Assembly (NCBI RefSeq): GCF_000716545.1
Contig: NZ_JNWZ01000054.1
Coordinates: 21,037 to 85,036, forward strand
Length of the DNA: 64,000 bases
Direction: 5' to 3'
From: Kitasatospora phosalacinea
GTDB lineage: Bacteria; Actinomycetota; Actinomycetes; Streptomycetales; Streptomycetaceae
Below the pieces are notes generated by a model. The model ran no database searches. It was not told where the DNA came from and saw nothing but the letters and a program-made list of their open reading frames with translations. Made by a program: the position numbers and the translations under genes. This document shows, piece after piece, positions 43,530-55,242 of this stretch. How positions within the stretch are numbered: the first letter of the stretch is position 1; each line of letters opens with the position of its first letter.

Positions 43530-44717
43530 TCAGTGGTGGAGCGCGGGGACGCGGGCGGCCGCGGGGGCGGCCTTCCCCCGGCGCTCCAGCGCGGCCGAGA
43601 CCAGCGCCAGCAGCAGCGCGGAGCCGGCCAGCAGCGCGCCCACCCAGTTCGGGGCGGTGTAGCCGTACCCGGCGGTGATCACGGCGCCGCCGAGCCACGC
43701 GGCCAGCGCGTTGCCCAGGTTGAATGCTCCGATGTTGACCGCCGAGGCCAGCGTCGGCGCGCCGTGCGCCTGGTCCAGGACCCGCTTCTGCAGCGGCGGC
43801 ACGGTGGCGAAGCCCAGCGCGCCGATCAGCAGCAGGGTGACGGCGGCGGTGGCCTCGTTGTGCGCGGTGACGGTGAACAGGGCGAGCACGACGGCCAGGC
43901 CGCCCAGCGTGGCGAACAGCATCGGCATCAGGCGGCGGTCGGCGAACCGCCCGCCCAGCAGGTTGCCCAGGAACATGCCCGTCCCGAGCAGCACCAGCAG
44001 CCAGGTCACCGAGCCCTCGGAGAACCCGGCGACCTCGGTCATCATCGGCTTGATGTAGGTGATCGCGGCGAACACCCCGCCGAAGCCCAGCACCGTCATG
44101 CCCATCGCCAGCACCACCTGCGCGTTCTTGAACGCCGCCAGCTCCCGCCGCAGGTGCGCCCCCTCGGGGCGGGGCAGCTCGGGCACCAGCTTGGCGATGC
44201 CCGCCAGCCCGACCACGCCGAGCGCGGCGACGGCGACGAAGGTGGTCCGCCAGCCGACCTGCTGGCCGACGAACGTGCCCAGCGGCACGCCGACGACGTT
44301 GGCCACGGTCAGCCCGGTGAACATGGTGGCGATCGCCCCGGCCTTCCGGTCCGGCGCGACCAGTTCCGCCGCGACCACCGAGCCGATCCCGAAGAACGCG
44401 CCGTGCGCCAGCGAGGCCACGATCCGCCCGGCCAGCATCGCCCCGAACCCGGGCGCGAACGCCGACAGCAGGTTGCCCGCGACGAACAGCCCCATCAGCA
44501 GCATCAGCATCCGCTTCCGGCTGATCCTGGTCCCGAGCACCGTCATCAGCGGCGCCCCCACCACCACGCCGAACGCGTAGCCGGTGACCAGCAGCCCGGC
44601 GGTCGGGATGCCCACCCCGAAGTCGGCCGCGACCTCGGGCAGCAGGCCCATGATCACGAACTCGGTGGTGCCGATCCCGAAGGCCCCGATGGCCAGGGCG
44701 AGAAGCGCGAGGGGCAT
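43530..44717 (-). CDS. MFS efflux transporter, DHA1 (AraJ/Cmx) type
   Basis: A 395-residue membrane protein with about 12 helices. The N-terminus (LALAIGAFGIGTTEFVIMGL) and the loop GTRISRKRMLML between helices 2 and 3 match the arabinose efflux/chloramphenicol-resistance group of DHA1 proteins; GLTVANVVGVPLGTFVG in helix 5 is the antiporter motif C region. The ATG at 44717 is chosen because GGAGGTC lies 8 nt upstream; two earlier ATGs are less likely. Exported substrate unknown. Probably cotranscribed with the AKR gene downstream. Confidence 0.9.
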   Translation of the reverse strand: MPLALLALAIGAFGIGTTEFVIMGLLPEVAADFGVGIPTAGLLVTGYAFGVVVGAPLMTVLGTRISRKRMLMLLMGLFVAGNLLSAFAPGFGAMLAGRIVASLAHGAFFGIGSVVAAELVAPDRKAGAIATMFTGLTVANVVGVPLGTFVGQQVGWRTTFVAVAALGVVGLAGIAKLVPELPRPEGAHLRRELAAFKNAQVVLAMGMTVLGFGGVFAAITYIKPMMTEVAGFSEGSVTWLLVLLGTGMFLGNLLGGRFADRRLMPMLFATLGGLAVVLALFTVTAHNEATAAVTLLLIGALGFATVPPLQKRVLDQAHGAPTLASAVNIGAFNLGNALAAWLGGAVITAGYGYTAPNWVGALLAGSALLLALVSAALERRGKAAPAAARVPALHH

Positions 44718-44844
44718 GACGCCGACCTCCATGTGATTGCCGATGCTCCTTACAGGCTTCGACAATAATTGCAGACACGGATACTTGCAAACGCAACGAC
44801 CATCGCCGTCGAAGGCCCGCCCCGCGGCAACCGCCCCGGAACGC

Positions 44845-44872
44845 CGAAGACCCCGCCGGGGCGGGGTCTTCG
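44845..44872. terminator. 12-bp hairpin between the MFS promoter region and the DUF6912-like gene
   Basis: Arms 44845-44856 and 44861-44872 pair perfectly around a 4-nt loop; it lies 19 bp past the stop of the minus-strand gene that ends at 44892. Confidence 0.8.
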
Positions 44873-44891
44873 CGGGAGGGCGGGGCCGGTG

Positions 44892-45401
44892 TCAGGCGAT
44901 CAGGCCGGGGATCTCCTGGATCGCGAACCAGAGGAGTTCGTGGTCCTCCGCGCCGTCCACGGTGAACTGGGCGTCCTGGTCGCCGCCGTCCGCGGCGGCG
45001 ATCGCGCCGGCGGCGGCGTCGACGTCGGCGAGCACGTCCGGGTCGGCGTCGTCGGCGTGCACCGCGGCGGCCTTGGCGAGGCGGACCGGGCCGCCCAGGA
45101 CGACCCGGCCGAGCGAGGCCTGGTCCTGGTACTCGTCGCCGGGGAACGGCGTCACCGCCGAGTCGGCGACCTCGACGGCGAGGACCACCCGGCGGCGCGG
45201 GGCGTCCGGGTCGGCGGCCAGCAGTCGGACGGAGGAGAGCGCCGCCCGGTTCAGGGCCGCGTACTCCAGCTCCTCCAGGTCGTCGCTGACGTACCACTCG
45301 CGCAGCGCCGGCGTCACCGCGTAGGCGACGCTCTGCTCCAGGACGCCCTCGGGGTGCGCCACCGCCAGGTCCTTCAACGTGGTCGGCACGTACACGCGCA
45401 T
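44892..45401 (-). CDS. Conserved actinobacterial protein, DUF6912-like
   Basis: A 169-residue soluble acidic protein starting MRVYVPTTLKDLAVAHPEGV, a start shared by a conserved streptomycete family usually labelled DUF6912 (from memory). It contains AVTPALREWYVSDDLEELEY, AALNRAALSSVRLL and a C-terminal EDHELLWFAIQEIPGL. There is no signal, membrane segment or catalytic motif. The ATG at 45401 has AAGGGTG upstream. It is monocistronic with a clear terminator. Function unknown. Confidence 0.8.
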   Translation of the reverse strand: MRVYVPTTLKDLAVAHPEGVLEQSVAYAVTPALREWYVSDDLEELEYAALNRAALSSVRLLAADPDAPRRRVVLAVEVADSAVTPFPGDEYQDQASLGRVVLGGPVRLAKAAAVHADDADPDVLADVDAAAGAIAAADGGDQDAQFTVDGAEDHELLWFAIQEIPGLIA

Positions 45402-45729
45402 CGGGGCACCCTTCTGACGGTCTCACTGTGCGACGGGTCAAGAATACGCAGCCCGCCCGACCGCCCGCGATGAGCGGTCCGCCGCCCGCCCCCGTGCGCC
45501 GATCAGGTCACCCCCGGCGTCCCCCTACGGGCCGTTCCGGTACCCGACCGACCGTCAACTTCCGCCCCCGCACCCGGCCGCACCGCCCTTGCGGCTGCCG
45601 GGCCGCCACCCGTACGGGTGGATTTCCGGGGGCCGCCGGAACTCGGGGAACCCCCTTGGAGCGGTGTCCGCCCGCCCGGTACCAAGGGCGCTGTCAGACA
45701 TAAGGCACCCACCCCGTCGAGAGGGCACG
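45402..45729. other. 328-bp divergent intergenic region
   Basis: Lies between the divergent DUF6912-like and Rv3235-family genes. No gene-like frame with a ribosome binding site is visible. It must hold two promoters, which I cannot place. Confidence 0.45.
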
Positions 45730-46281
45730 ATGACCGAGCAGCTCACCCGGACGCCCGGCCCCACGATCCGTCCGCTGGTCCGCCCCGTGCCCGCCGCCCG
45801 CCGGCCGGTCCGCCACCCGCACCCGGAGCCGCACCCCGAGCCGCCGCGGGGCCCGCACCGGGCCGGGCAGGCCGCCCGCACCGCCCGCAGCCCGCGCGCG
45901 GCCTGCGACGGCTCCGGCCCGCCGCACCGGCCCAGGACGGCCGCGCCGGGCGGCGCCGGGCACGCCGAGCTGGCCGGGCGGTTCGCGCACCGGCTGGTGG
46001 AGGTGCTGTGCGGAGCCCGCCCGGTGCACCAGTTGCAGCGGCACACCACGCTGCCGGGCTTCCACCAGCTCGCGGCGCTGGTGCGGACCGGCCCGCTGCG
46101 CCCGCGCGGCCGCGTCCTGCGCCCGCGGCTGGGCCGGGTGCACGACTGCGCGCCGGGCCCGGGCGCGGTGGAGGCGTGCGTGCGGATCGAGCTCGGGCCC
46201 CGGCACCACGTGCTGGCGTTCCGGCTGGAGCGGCACGCCCGCACCGGCCAGTGGCAGTGCGCCGCCGTGGAGACCAGGTGA
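45730..46281 (+). CDS. Rv3235-family protein
   Basis: A 183-residue basic protein. The first 70 residues are Pro/Arg/His-rich and low complexity; the conserved part (about 80-183) contains FAHRLVEVLCGARPVHQLQR, TTLPGFHQL and a C-terminal beta-rich block (RIELGPRHHVLAFRLERH), as in the actinobacterial Rv3235 family. The ATG at 45730 follows GAGAGGGCACG. It is convergent with secA, with a shared terminator between them; this placement next to secA recurs in streptomycetes, as far as I recall. Function unknown. Confidence 0.82.
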   Translation: MTEQLTRTPGPTIRPLVRPVPAARRPVRHPHPEPHPEPPRGPHRAGQAARTARSPRAACDGSGPPHRPRTAAPGGAGHAELAGRFAHRLVEVLCGARPVHQLQRHTTLPGFHQLAALVRTGPLRPRGRVLRPRLGRVHDCAPGPGAVEACVRIELGPRHHVLAFRLERHARTGQWQCAAVETR

Positions 46282-46295
46282 GGCCGGGAACGCGG

Positions 46296-46328
46296 CGGGG
46301 CGCCACCCCGGGGAGGAGTGGCGCCCCG
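46296..46328. terminator. Bidirectional hairpin between Rv3235-family gene and secA
   Basis: Perfect 11-bp arms (46296-46306 with 46318-46328) and an 11-nt purine-rich loop, placed between the two convergent stop codons. Confidence 0.75.
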
Positions 46329-46349
46329 ACGGAACGGCCCGGGTGCGGG

Positions 46350-49130
<2,781 letters not shown>

Positions 49131-49349
49131 GTGAGCGGGCTCCTTGCCTCATTCGGCTCTGGATGACTGCCGGTGGGGAGTGCACCCCACCGTACGGGCC
49201 ATCGTATGCGAGGAGCCCGAGCGGCCGGGAGGTCCGTCAGCACGCTATTCCTGTGTCACCCCTGGGAGCACATCGTCCGATGCCGGGTCCAAACGGTCAA
49301 AGCGGTTCGCCCCCGGCCGTTTGTCAGTGCCGTCGCCTAGCCTCGCCCC

Positions 49350-50597
49350 ATGGCCGAGACCTCTGCCGGCGCCCCCGCCGGACCGCTTTCCGCACGCTCC
49401 GCCGCGCCCGCCGCGACGCCCGCCCCCGTCGCCCGGCTCACCGCCGACCAGGCCCGCCGGATCGCCCTGCGCGCCCAGGGCCTGCTCGGTTCCCCCGACC
49501 GCCGGGCGGGCGCCGCGGGCGTGCTGCGCCGGCTCGGCGCCGTCCAGTTGGACACCATCTCGGTGCTGGCCCGCTCGCACGAGCTGGTGCCGTACGCCCG
49601 GCTCGGCGCGGTCGGCCGCCGCCCGGTCGAGCAGGCGTACTGGGGGCACGGCACCGCCTTCGAGTACTGGTCGCACGCGGCCTGCGTGCTGCCGATCGAG
49701 CAGTGGCCGCTGTTCGCCTTCCGCCGCCGCGCCTACCGGGACAAGGGCCGGGTCTGGGGCCACCGGGTCTCCGCCGAGGCGTACGCCGGGGTGATCGACA
49801 AGCTGCGCGCCGAGGGCCCGCTGACCTCCACCGGGCTCGGCGGCGCCAAGCGGACCGCCGAGTGGTGGGACTGGTCCGACACCAAGATCGCCGTCGAGCG
49901 GGCGCTCGCCTTCGGCGACGTGGTGGTCACCGAGCGGCGCGGCTGGAAGCGGGTCTACGACCTGGCCGAACGGGCCGTCCCCGCCGAGCTGTTCGAGCAG
50001 GACCCGACGGACACCGAGTGCCTGACCCGGCTGGTGGCCCTGGCCGGGGCCGCGCTCGGCGTGGCCACCCGCGCCGACCTGATGGACTACCACCGCCTCA
50101 AGGGCCCCCAACTGGCCGCCGCCCTCCCGGAGTCGGGCCTGGTCCCGGTCGAGGTGGAGGGCTGGGGCGCCCCCGCCTGGGCCGACCCGGCGGCGCTGGC
50201 CGCCGCCGACTCCGCGAGCGGCTCCGCCGCGGCCCGCGGGCGCCACCGCACCACGCTGCTCTCCCCGTTCGACTCGCTGATCTGGGACAGGCCGCGGACC
50301 GAGCGGATCTTCGGCATGAGCCACCGGCTGGAGGCGTACACCCCCAAGCACAAGCGGGTGCACGGGTACTTCGCGATGCCGCTGCTGGCGGCCGGCCGGC
50401 TGGTCGGCCGGGTCGACCCGGCCCGGGAGGGCACCACCCTGGTGGCCCGCCAGGTCTCGCTGGAGGCGCCGAAGTTCGTCCCCGCGCTGGCCGAGGCGCT
50501 GCGCGAGGCGGCCGAGTGGACGGGCTGCTCGGGCGTCCGGGTGGAGCGGCTGGCGGACGAGTCGCTGCGGCCGGAGCTGGAGAAGCTGCTGGGCTGA
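49350..50597 (+). CDS. YcaQ-like winged-helix DNA glycosylase family protein
   Basis: A 415-residue member of the HTH_42 family, which includes the interstrand-crosslink glycosylase YcaQ and AlkZ. After a low-complexity N-terminus (1-28), the first winged helix contains the catalytic-type Q-x-D motif in AVQLDTISVLARSHELVPYA; later blocks include AYWGHGTAFEYWSHAACVLP, LLSPFDSLIWDRPRTERIFG and KRVHGYFAMPLL, all typical. The ATG at 49350 has little ribosome-binding sequence, so the mRNA may be leaderless or start internally. It is divergent from secA. Repair of bulky or crosslinked bases is expected from the family. Confidence 0.88.
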   Translation: MAETSAGAPAGPLSARSAAPAATPAPVARLTADQARRIALRAQGLLGSPDRRAGAAGVLRRLGAVQLDTISVLARSHELVPYARLGAVGRRPVEQAYWGHGTAFEYWSHAACVLPIEQWPLFAFRRRAYRDKGRVWGHRVSAEAYAGVIDKLRAEGPLTSTGLGGAKRTAEWWDWSDTKIAVERALAFGDVVVTERRGWKRVYDLAERAVPAELFEQDPTDTECLTRLVALAGAALGVATRADLMDYHRLKGPQLAAALPESGLVPVEVEGWGAPAWADPAALAAADSASGSAAARGRHRTTLLSPFDSLIWDRPRTERIFGMSHRLEAYTPKHKRVHGYFAMPLLAAGRLVGRVDPAREGTTLVARQVSLEAPKFVPALAEALREAAEWTGCSGVRVERLADESLRPELEKLLG

Positions 50598-50626
50598 TCG
50601 CCCGGCGGCCCTCGCCCGGCGGGCGC

Positions 50627-51352
50627 TCAGCCTATTTCGAGGATCTTCTCACGCATCGCGTAGACCACAGCCTCCATCCTGGAGTGCAGCTGGAGCTTCT
50701 CCAGGATGTTGCGCACGTGGTTCTTCACGGTGTTCTCGCTGATGAACAGCTCCTTGGCGATCTCCCGGTTGTTCATCCCGGTGGCCACCAGCTTGAGCAC
50801 CTCCAGCTCCCGGTCGGTCAGCCGGGGCGCGGGCAGCAGCTCCCGGTCGTCCGAGCGGCGCTGGATCATCGACTTGAACTCGGTCAGCAGCTTGGCCGCC
50901 ATCGACGGGCTGATCTGCGACTGCCCGTCGGCCACCGCCCGGATCGCGGTGGCCACCTCGTCGGTGGAGATCTCCTTCAGCAGGTAGCCGGTGGCCCCCG
51001 CCTTGATCGCCTCGTAGAGGTCGGCCTCCTCGTCGCTGATCGTCAGCATGATGATCTTGGCGCTGGGCACCACGTCCTTGATCGCGGTGCACGCCTCGAT
51101 GCCGCTGCGCCGGGGCATCCGGACGTCCATCAGGATGATGTCCGGCAGCAGGTCGGCGGCCTTCAGCACGGCCTCCGCGCCGTCCCCCGCCTCGCCGATC
51201 ACCTTGATGTCCGGTTCCTCGGCCAACACGATCTCCAGGCCACGGCGGAACAGCGCGTGGTCGTCCACCACCAGCACCCGGATCGGCTCCGCGCGGTGCG
51301 GCGGGAACCCGCCGTCCTCCGGCCCCAGGCCCTCGCGCGAAAGCTGCCCCAT
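50627..51352 (-). CDS. NarL/LuxR-family response regulator (orphan)
   Basis: A 241-residue regulator: short N-terminal extension (about 22 residues), receiver domain with [16 protein letters not shown], phospho-acceptor Asp in [14 protein letters not shown] and Lys in GYLLKEIS, then a LuxR-type HTH ([20 protein letters not shown] and [20 protein letters not shown]). The ATG at 51352 is preceded by GGAGGACCGG. No histidine kinase gene is adjacent; it sits between hpf and the YcaQ-like gene. Orphan regulators like this are conserved next to hpf in streptomycetes, from memory. Confidence 0.93.
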   Translation of the reverse strand: MGQLSREGLGPEDGGFPPHRAEPIRVLVVDDHALFRRGLEIVLAEEPDIKVIGEAGDGAEAVLKAADLLPDIILMDVRMPRRSGIEACTAIKDVVPSAKIIMLTISDEEADLYEAIKAGATGYLLKEISTDEVATAIRAVADGQSQISPSMAAKLLTEFKSMIQRRSDDRELLPAPRLTDRELEVLKLVATGMNNREIAKELFISENTVKNHVRNILEKLQLHSRMEAVVYAMREKILEIG

Positions 51353-51468
51353 CCGGTCCTCCCCCGCCCATCAGGTCACGTCCGACGGCGCCCATCATTC
51401 CACGGCCCGGGCCCGCCCCGGTCACCCTGCGCCGCCGAACCGCCCGGCTGGGTGACCCCGCACGCGGC

Positions 51469-51505
51469 GGTGACCCCGGCGGCCGGTGCGGCCGCCGGGG
51501 TCACC
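51469..51505 (-). terminator. 16-bp hairpin downstream of hpf
   Basis: Perfect 16-bp stem (51469-51484 with 51490-51505) with a GGTGC loop, 40 bp past the hpf stop on the minus strand. Confidence 0.85.
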
Positions 51506-51544
51506 CTCCGTCCTCCGCGGGGCGGGCCCGCCGTCGTTCCTCCG

Positions 51545-52240
51545 TCAGTCCTCGTCGTCCGGCCCGTTGATCGCGCCGCCCGCGCCCGCGGCGTCCACCG
51601 CGGCGGTCGGGTCCTCCTTGAGGTGGATCACGCCGTAGTGGTAGCCGTGCCGGCGGTAGACCACGCTCGGCAGCCCGCTGTCCTTCTCCTGGAACAGGTA
51701 GAAGTCGTGACCCACCAGCTCCATCGCGTACAGCGCCTGGTCCAGCGACATCGGCGCCGCGGCGTGGGTCTTCTCGCGGACCACCAGCGGCCCGTCGCCC
51801 TCCACCTCCAGGTTGCCCGCGACGGTCTTGCGGGCCGTGCCGCCGGCGCTCGGGGCGGCCTGGGCGTCCGGCAGGGCGGCCAGCGCGGCGGTGGCCTCGG
51901 CGACGCTGACCGGCGTGCGCCCGTTGGTGCCGCCCTTGTGCACCCGGCGGCGGTCGGCGGACTTGCGCAGCTGCGCCTCCAGCTTCGCGGAGGCCAGGTC
52001 CAGCGCCGCCCACGGGTCGCTGGCGGACGCCTCGGCCCGGATCACCGGACCACGGCTGCGGAGGGTGATCTCCACCCGGTCCGCGCGGTCGGCCTGGCGC
52101 GGGTTGGGCTCCTTGGACACCTCGACATCCAGGCTGATCGCCTTGGTGTCGAACTTCTGGACCTTCTCCAGCTTCTCGGCCACGTGCTCGCGGAACCTCT
52201 TGGGCACCTCGGTCTTGCGGCCCTTGACGACGATGTCCAC
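51545..52240 (-). CDS. hpf: Long-form ribosome hibernation promoting factor
   Basis: A 231-residue protein. The N-terminal S30AE domain (1-105: VDIVVKGRKTEVPKRFREHV, VEVSKEPNPRQADRADRVEI) binds the small subunit; a linker follows, and the C-terminal domain (about 165-222: VVREKTHAAAPMSLDQALYA, MELVGHDFYLFQEKDSG, VVYRRHGYHYGVIHL) dimerises ribosomes into inactive 100S particles. I start at the GTG at 52240, with CGGAG 6 nt upstream; a much longer frame is not supported. It has a 367-bp upstream gap with a stress-type promoter candidate, in line with control on growth arrest. Confidence 0.93.
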   Translation of the reverse strand: MDIVVKGRKTEVPKRFREHVAEKLEKVQKFDTKAISLDVEVSKEPNPRQADRADRVEITLRSRGPVIRAEASASDPWAALDLASAKLEAQLRKSADRRRVHKGGTNGRTPVSVAEATAALAALPDAQAAPSAGGTARKTVAGNLEVEGDGPLVVREKTHAAAPMSLDQALYAMELVGHDFYLFQEKDSGLPSVVYRRHGYHYGVIHLKEDPTAAVDAAGAGGAINGPDDED

Positions 52241-52607
52241 GCAGAACTCCGATCCCTCGTGCTGACCGGCCCGGAGTGCGTCCCGAACCGGCGTGAGACC
52301 CAGCCGGACCAGTCGGCCACCGCCCCGCCCCGGACACCGCCCGGGGAACCGGCGAGGACCACCGGCCCTTACCTCACTTCCTCCCCACCAGGAGAATTCG
52401 AAACCCCTGGAAACCTCATGCAACACCTGACTCGGGAATCTCGCCTCCCCAGTCGAACGAACGTACCGGCGTGCGCTCGGCGGCCCGGCTGTTCCCCCCT
52501 GTCTACCCACCTACGGGTGAAAGAACTGCGAACGGCTGGACAACACGCCCGGTACCGCCCACCGTATGGCTGATGTCGCCGCCCGGCGAGCGTTCCGGAG
52601 GGGTTCC
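52241..52607. other. 367-bp divergent intergenic region between hpf and comF
   Basis: No gene is supported. It holds the leader of hpf on the minus strand and the promoter of the comF-like gene on the plus strand. A GTTG-14-GGGTTT sequence at 52401-52424 (minus strand) is a candidate stress-sigma promoter for hpf. Confidence 0.5.
52401..52424 (-). promoter_or_regulatory. Candidate SigB/SigH-type promoter of hpf
   Basis: On the minus strand GTTG (52424-52421) is followed after 14 bp by GGGTTT (52406-52401), close to the streptomycete general-stress consensus GTTT-N14-16-GGGTAY with one mismatch in each element. It would give a leader of about 150 nt. Confidence 0.3.
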
Positions 52608-53399
52608 GTGACGAGCCGCAGCACCGCCCACCTGCCCGGATCCGGCCCCGCCCCGATCCTCGCCGCCCTGCTCGAACTGCTGCTCCCCGCCCGCTGCGCC
52701 GGCTGCGGAAGCGGCTTCTCCGGCCTCTGCCCGCCCTGCCGCGCGCTGCTCGACGGCGCCGCCGCCGGCCCGGCCGGGCCGCACCGCCCGCCGCCCGGCC
52801 TGCCGCCGGTGCACGCCGCCGCCCCCTACGCCGGTCCGGTCCGCCAACTGCTGCTCGCCCACAAGGAGCGCGGCGCGCTCCGGCTGGCCACCCCGCTGGG
52901 CGGCGCGCTGGCCGCCGCCGTGCGCTCCGCCACCGGCGCGGGCGCCGCCCCGCTGCTGCTGGTGCCGGTGCCCTCGGCGCGCGCCGCCACCCGGGCCCGC
53001 GGCCACGACCCGACGCTGCGGCTGGCCCGGGCCGCCGCCCGCGAACTGCGCCGCGGCGGCGTGGCCACCCTGGTGGCGCCGGTGCTGCGGCACAGCCGCC
53101 CGGTCGCCGACCAGGCGGGCCTGGGCGCCGCCGAGCGGCGCCGCAACCTGGACGGCGCGCTGGCCGTGGCGCCCCGGCTGGCGACCCGGCTGGCCGGGCA
53201 CCGGCTGGTGCTGGTGGACGACCTGGTGACCACCGGGGCGAGCCTGGCCGAGGCGGCCCGGGCGCTGCGCGCGGCGGGCTGCCCGCCACGGGCGGCGGCC
53301 ACCGTCGCGGCCACCGCCCGGCGCGGCGCGGGGGCCGGTCGGCGCGGCGCGGCGGCGGGGGAGACGGCCGGGGAGGCCGGGCTCAGCCCGGGTAGATGA
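52608..53399 (+). CDS. ComF-family phosphoribosyltransferase-like protein
   Basis: A 263-residue protein: an N-terminal double-zinc-ribbon remnant ([15 protein letters not shown]) and a phosphoribosyltransferase fold with the PRPP loop [20 protein letters not shown]. ComF proteins act in DNA uptake in competent bacteria; in actinobacteria the role is unclear. The GTG at 52608 is chosen because GGAGGGG precedes it, rather than an ATG 42 nt earlier. Its last 17 bases overlap the end of lpqB on the other strand. A low-complexity Gly/Ala tail closes the protein. Confidence 0.87.
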   Translation: MTSRSTAHLPGSGPAPILAALLELLLPARCAGCGSGFSGLCPPCRALLDGAAAGPAGPHRPPPGLPPVHAAAPYAGPVRQLLLAHKERGALRLATPLGGALAAAVRSATGAGAAPLLLVPVPSARAATRARGHDPTLRLARAAARELRRGGVATLVAPVLRHSRPVADQAGLGAAERRRNLDGALAVAPRLATRLAGHRLVLVDDLVTTGASLAEAARALRAAGCPPRAAATVAATARRGAGAGRRGAAAGETAGEAGLSPGR

Positions 53400-55242
53400 A
53401 CGCCTTGGTCTCGGACTTGCCGGGCACCTCGTACCACTGGTTGTCCTTGAGCCGGTACAGGCCGGAGTCCGAGGAGGTGAGCACGGCGGGGTTGGACGGG
53501 TTGGTCGGGTCCGCCGACAGCCTGGCCTCGGTCGCGGACAGCGCCTTCATCGTCCCGCCGCCCTGCAGCGGGTAGTCGGTGGCCTGCGAGCCGTCGGTGC
53601 CCAGGAAGTACAGCTGCTGCAGCCGGTCGGTCTCCTTGCCGAGCACCACCAGCTGGTCGGCGTCGCCCCAGGCGACGGCGGCGACCTCGGTCAGCTGGGG
53701 CACGCTGTCGTTCAGCCCGGTGATCCGCGCCGTCGGGTTCTTCGCGGTGCCGCCGTGCCGGACCAGGCCGAGCGCCAGCTTGGTGGGGCCGCCGGCCCGG
53801 CTGAGCAGCAGGGCGATCCGGGTGCCGTCGGAGGAGATCCGCAGCGACTGCACGGCCCGTCCGTCCAGGCCCTCGACCTCGACCTCGACCGGGACGTCGA
53901 CGCCGTCGCGCACCATCAGCACCCGGGGCGCGGCCGGGTCCCGGTCGACCAGCCACAGGTTCCGCCGGCCGTCCCAGCTGGGCGAGGCCAGGCCCTTGTC
54001 GGCCGACGGGGCGTGGCTGCGCACGATCGGCTCGCCGTACTTGCCGCCGTCGGCGAGTTCGGCCTCGACCAGGCTCTGGCCGTCGGCCCCGATCACGGCG
54101 GCGACGTCGGTGTCCCGGCGGACCGCGACGGTGCCGGGGTGGAACTGTCCGGCCTGCGGCACCTGGCCGAGCACCCCGGGGACGGGGACGGGGTCCGAGC
54201 CCTCCTGGTAGAAGCGGGTGAGCCGGCCGTCCGCGAGCTGGATGAACGCCTGCACGCCGTTCTCGGCGCCGGCCAGCACGCCGGGGGCGACCAGCGCGGC
54301 CTCGGTGCTGCTGAGCGAGCAGCCGCCGCCGGCCGTCGACAGGTCGAGCCGGTCCAGCTTGCTCTGCTGGTCGGCCAGGGTCTGGAAGAGCTGCTGGGCC
54401 ATCTGCTTGCAGGCGGCCGGGTCGCCGCCCTCCAGCTTGACGGTGGCCACCCGGTTGTCGCCGATGACGGCGCTCTCCACCCGGACGCCGTCCAGCTTGG
54501 AGGCGACCACCGGGCCGAGCCAGCGGGAGGGTCCGTCGGCGGCGGCCTGGGCGGCCTCGGTCAGCGGGTCTATGCGGCGGCGCAGGTAGATCGGGTCGGG
54601 CACCAGCACCTGGGCGTTCTGGGTGCGGGCGGCGGAGGGGTCGTTCGCCGCGAAGAAGTACCGGTGGACCGGCTTGTAGGTGTTCTTGAAGTTGGTCTGG
54701 TCGACGATCAGGCCGTTCGGCAGGTCGCTGATCCGCCACTCGCCCTTGTCGGGGCCGTCCGACTCCTTCACGAAGGTGAAGGTCTCGCTGTAGGTCTCGG
54801 CGGTGTGGACCTTGTAGGTGTGCTGCTCGTCCAGCGCGGCGACCTGCTTGCCCTCGACGGTCAGCTGGACGGCGGTGTCGTCGTCGGCGGGGGCGGAGCC
54901 CTTCGGGGTCGGGGCGCCCTCCAGCACCACCACGCCCGCGTCGGGCTTCCAGCTCCCGGCCGCGGCGGCGGTCAGGTACTGCTTGGCGGTGTCGTAGTTG
55001 GCCTGGTCGGCGTTGGAGGAGTCCAGGAAGCCGGCCAGCAGGTCCTTGGGGGTCTCGCCCTTGTGCGGGGCGACCGGGTAGACGTGCACCTGGAGGCCGT
55101 CGGCGGCGTTCTGCGAGACCTCCAGGCGCTGCGGGGCGCCGCCGGAGGGCATCGCGACGCAGCCGGTGGCGGCGGTGGCCAGCAGGACCGCCCAACCCGC
55201 TGCGAGGACCCGCCGGTCAGCCGTCCTGTCGGTCCTGTCCAC
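53383..55242 (-). CDS. lpqB: Lipoprotein LpqB, MtrAB accessory protein
   Basis: A 619-residue exported lipoprotein. The N-terminal signal ends in a lipobox-like ATGC with Cys at residue 28 ([11 protein letters not shown]). The N-terminal part includes a GerMN-like domain (about 210-330), and the C-terminal part is a beta-propeller-like LpqB domain ([34 protein letters not shown]). In actinobacteria LpqB interacts with the sensor MtrB. The GTG at 55242 has GGAGGGGACC upstream and overlaps the last 26 bases of mtrB, so the three genes mtrA-mtrB-lpqB are coupled. It is convergent with, and overlaps by 17 bp, the comF-like gene. Confidence 0.94.
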   Translation of the reverse strand: MDRTDRTADRRVLAAGWAVLLATAATGCVAMPSGGAPQRLEVSQNAADGLQVHVYPVAPHKGETPKDLLAGFLDSSNADQANYDTAKQYLTAAAAGSWKPDAGVVVLEGAPTPKGSAPADDDTAVQLTVEGKQVAALDEQHTYKVHTAETYSETFTFVKESDGPDKGEWRISDLPNGLIVDQTNFKNTYKPVHRYFFAANDPSAARTQNAQVLVPDPIYLRRRIDPLTEAAQAAADGPSRWLGPVVASKLDGVRVESAVIGDNRVATVKLEGGDPAACKQMAQQLFQTLADQQSKLDRLDLSTAGGGCSLSSTEAALVAPGVLAGAENGVQAFIQLADGRLTRFYQEGSDPVPVPGVLGQVPQAGQFHPGTVAVRRDTDVAAVIGADGQSLVEAELADGGKYGEPIVRSHAPSADKGLASPSWDGRRNLWLVDRDPAAPRVLMVRDGVDVPVEVEVEGLDGRAVQSLRISSDGTRIALLLSRAGGPTKLALGLVRHGGTAKNPTARITGLNDSVPQLTEVAAVAWGDADQLVVLGKETDRLQQLYFLGTDGSQATDYPLQGGGTMKALSATEARLSADPTNPSNPAVLTSSDSGLYRLKDNQWYEVPGKSETKAFIYPG

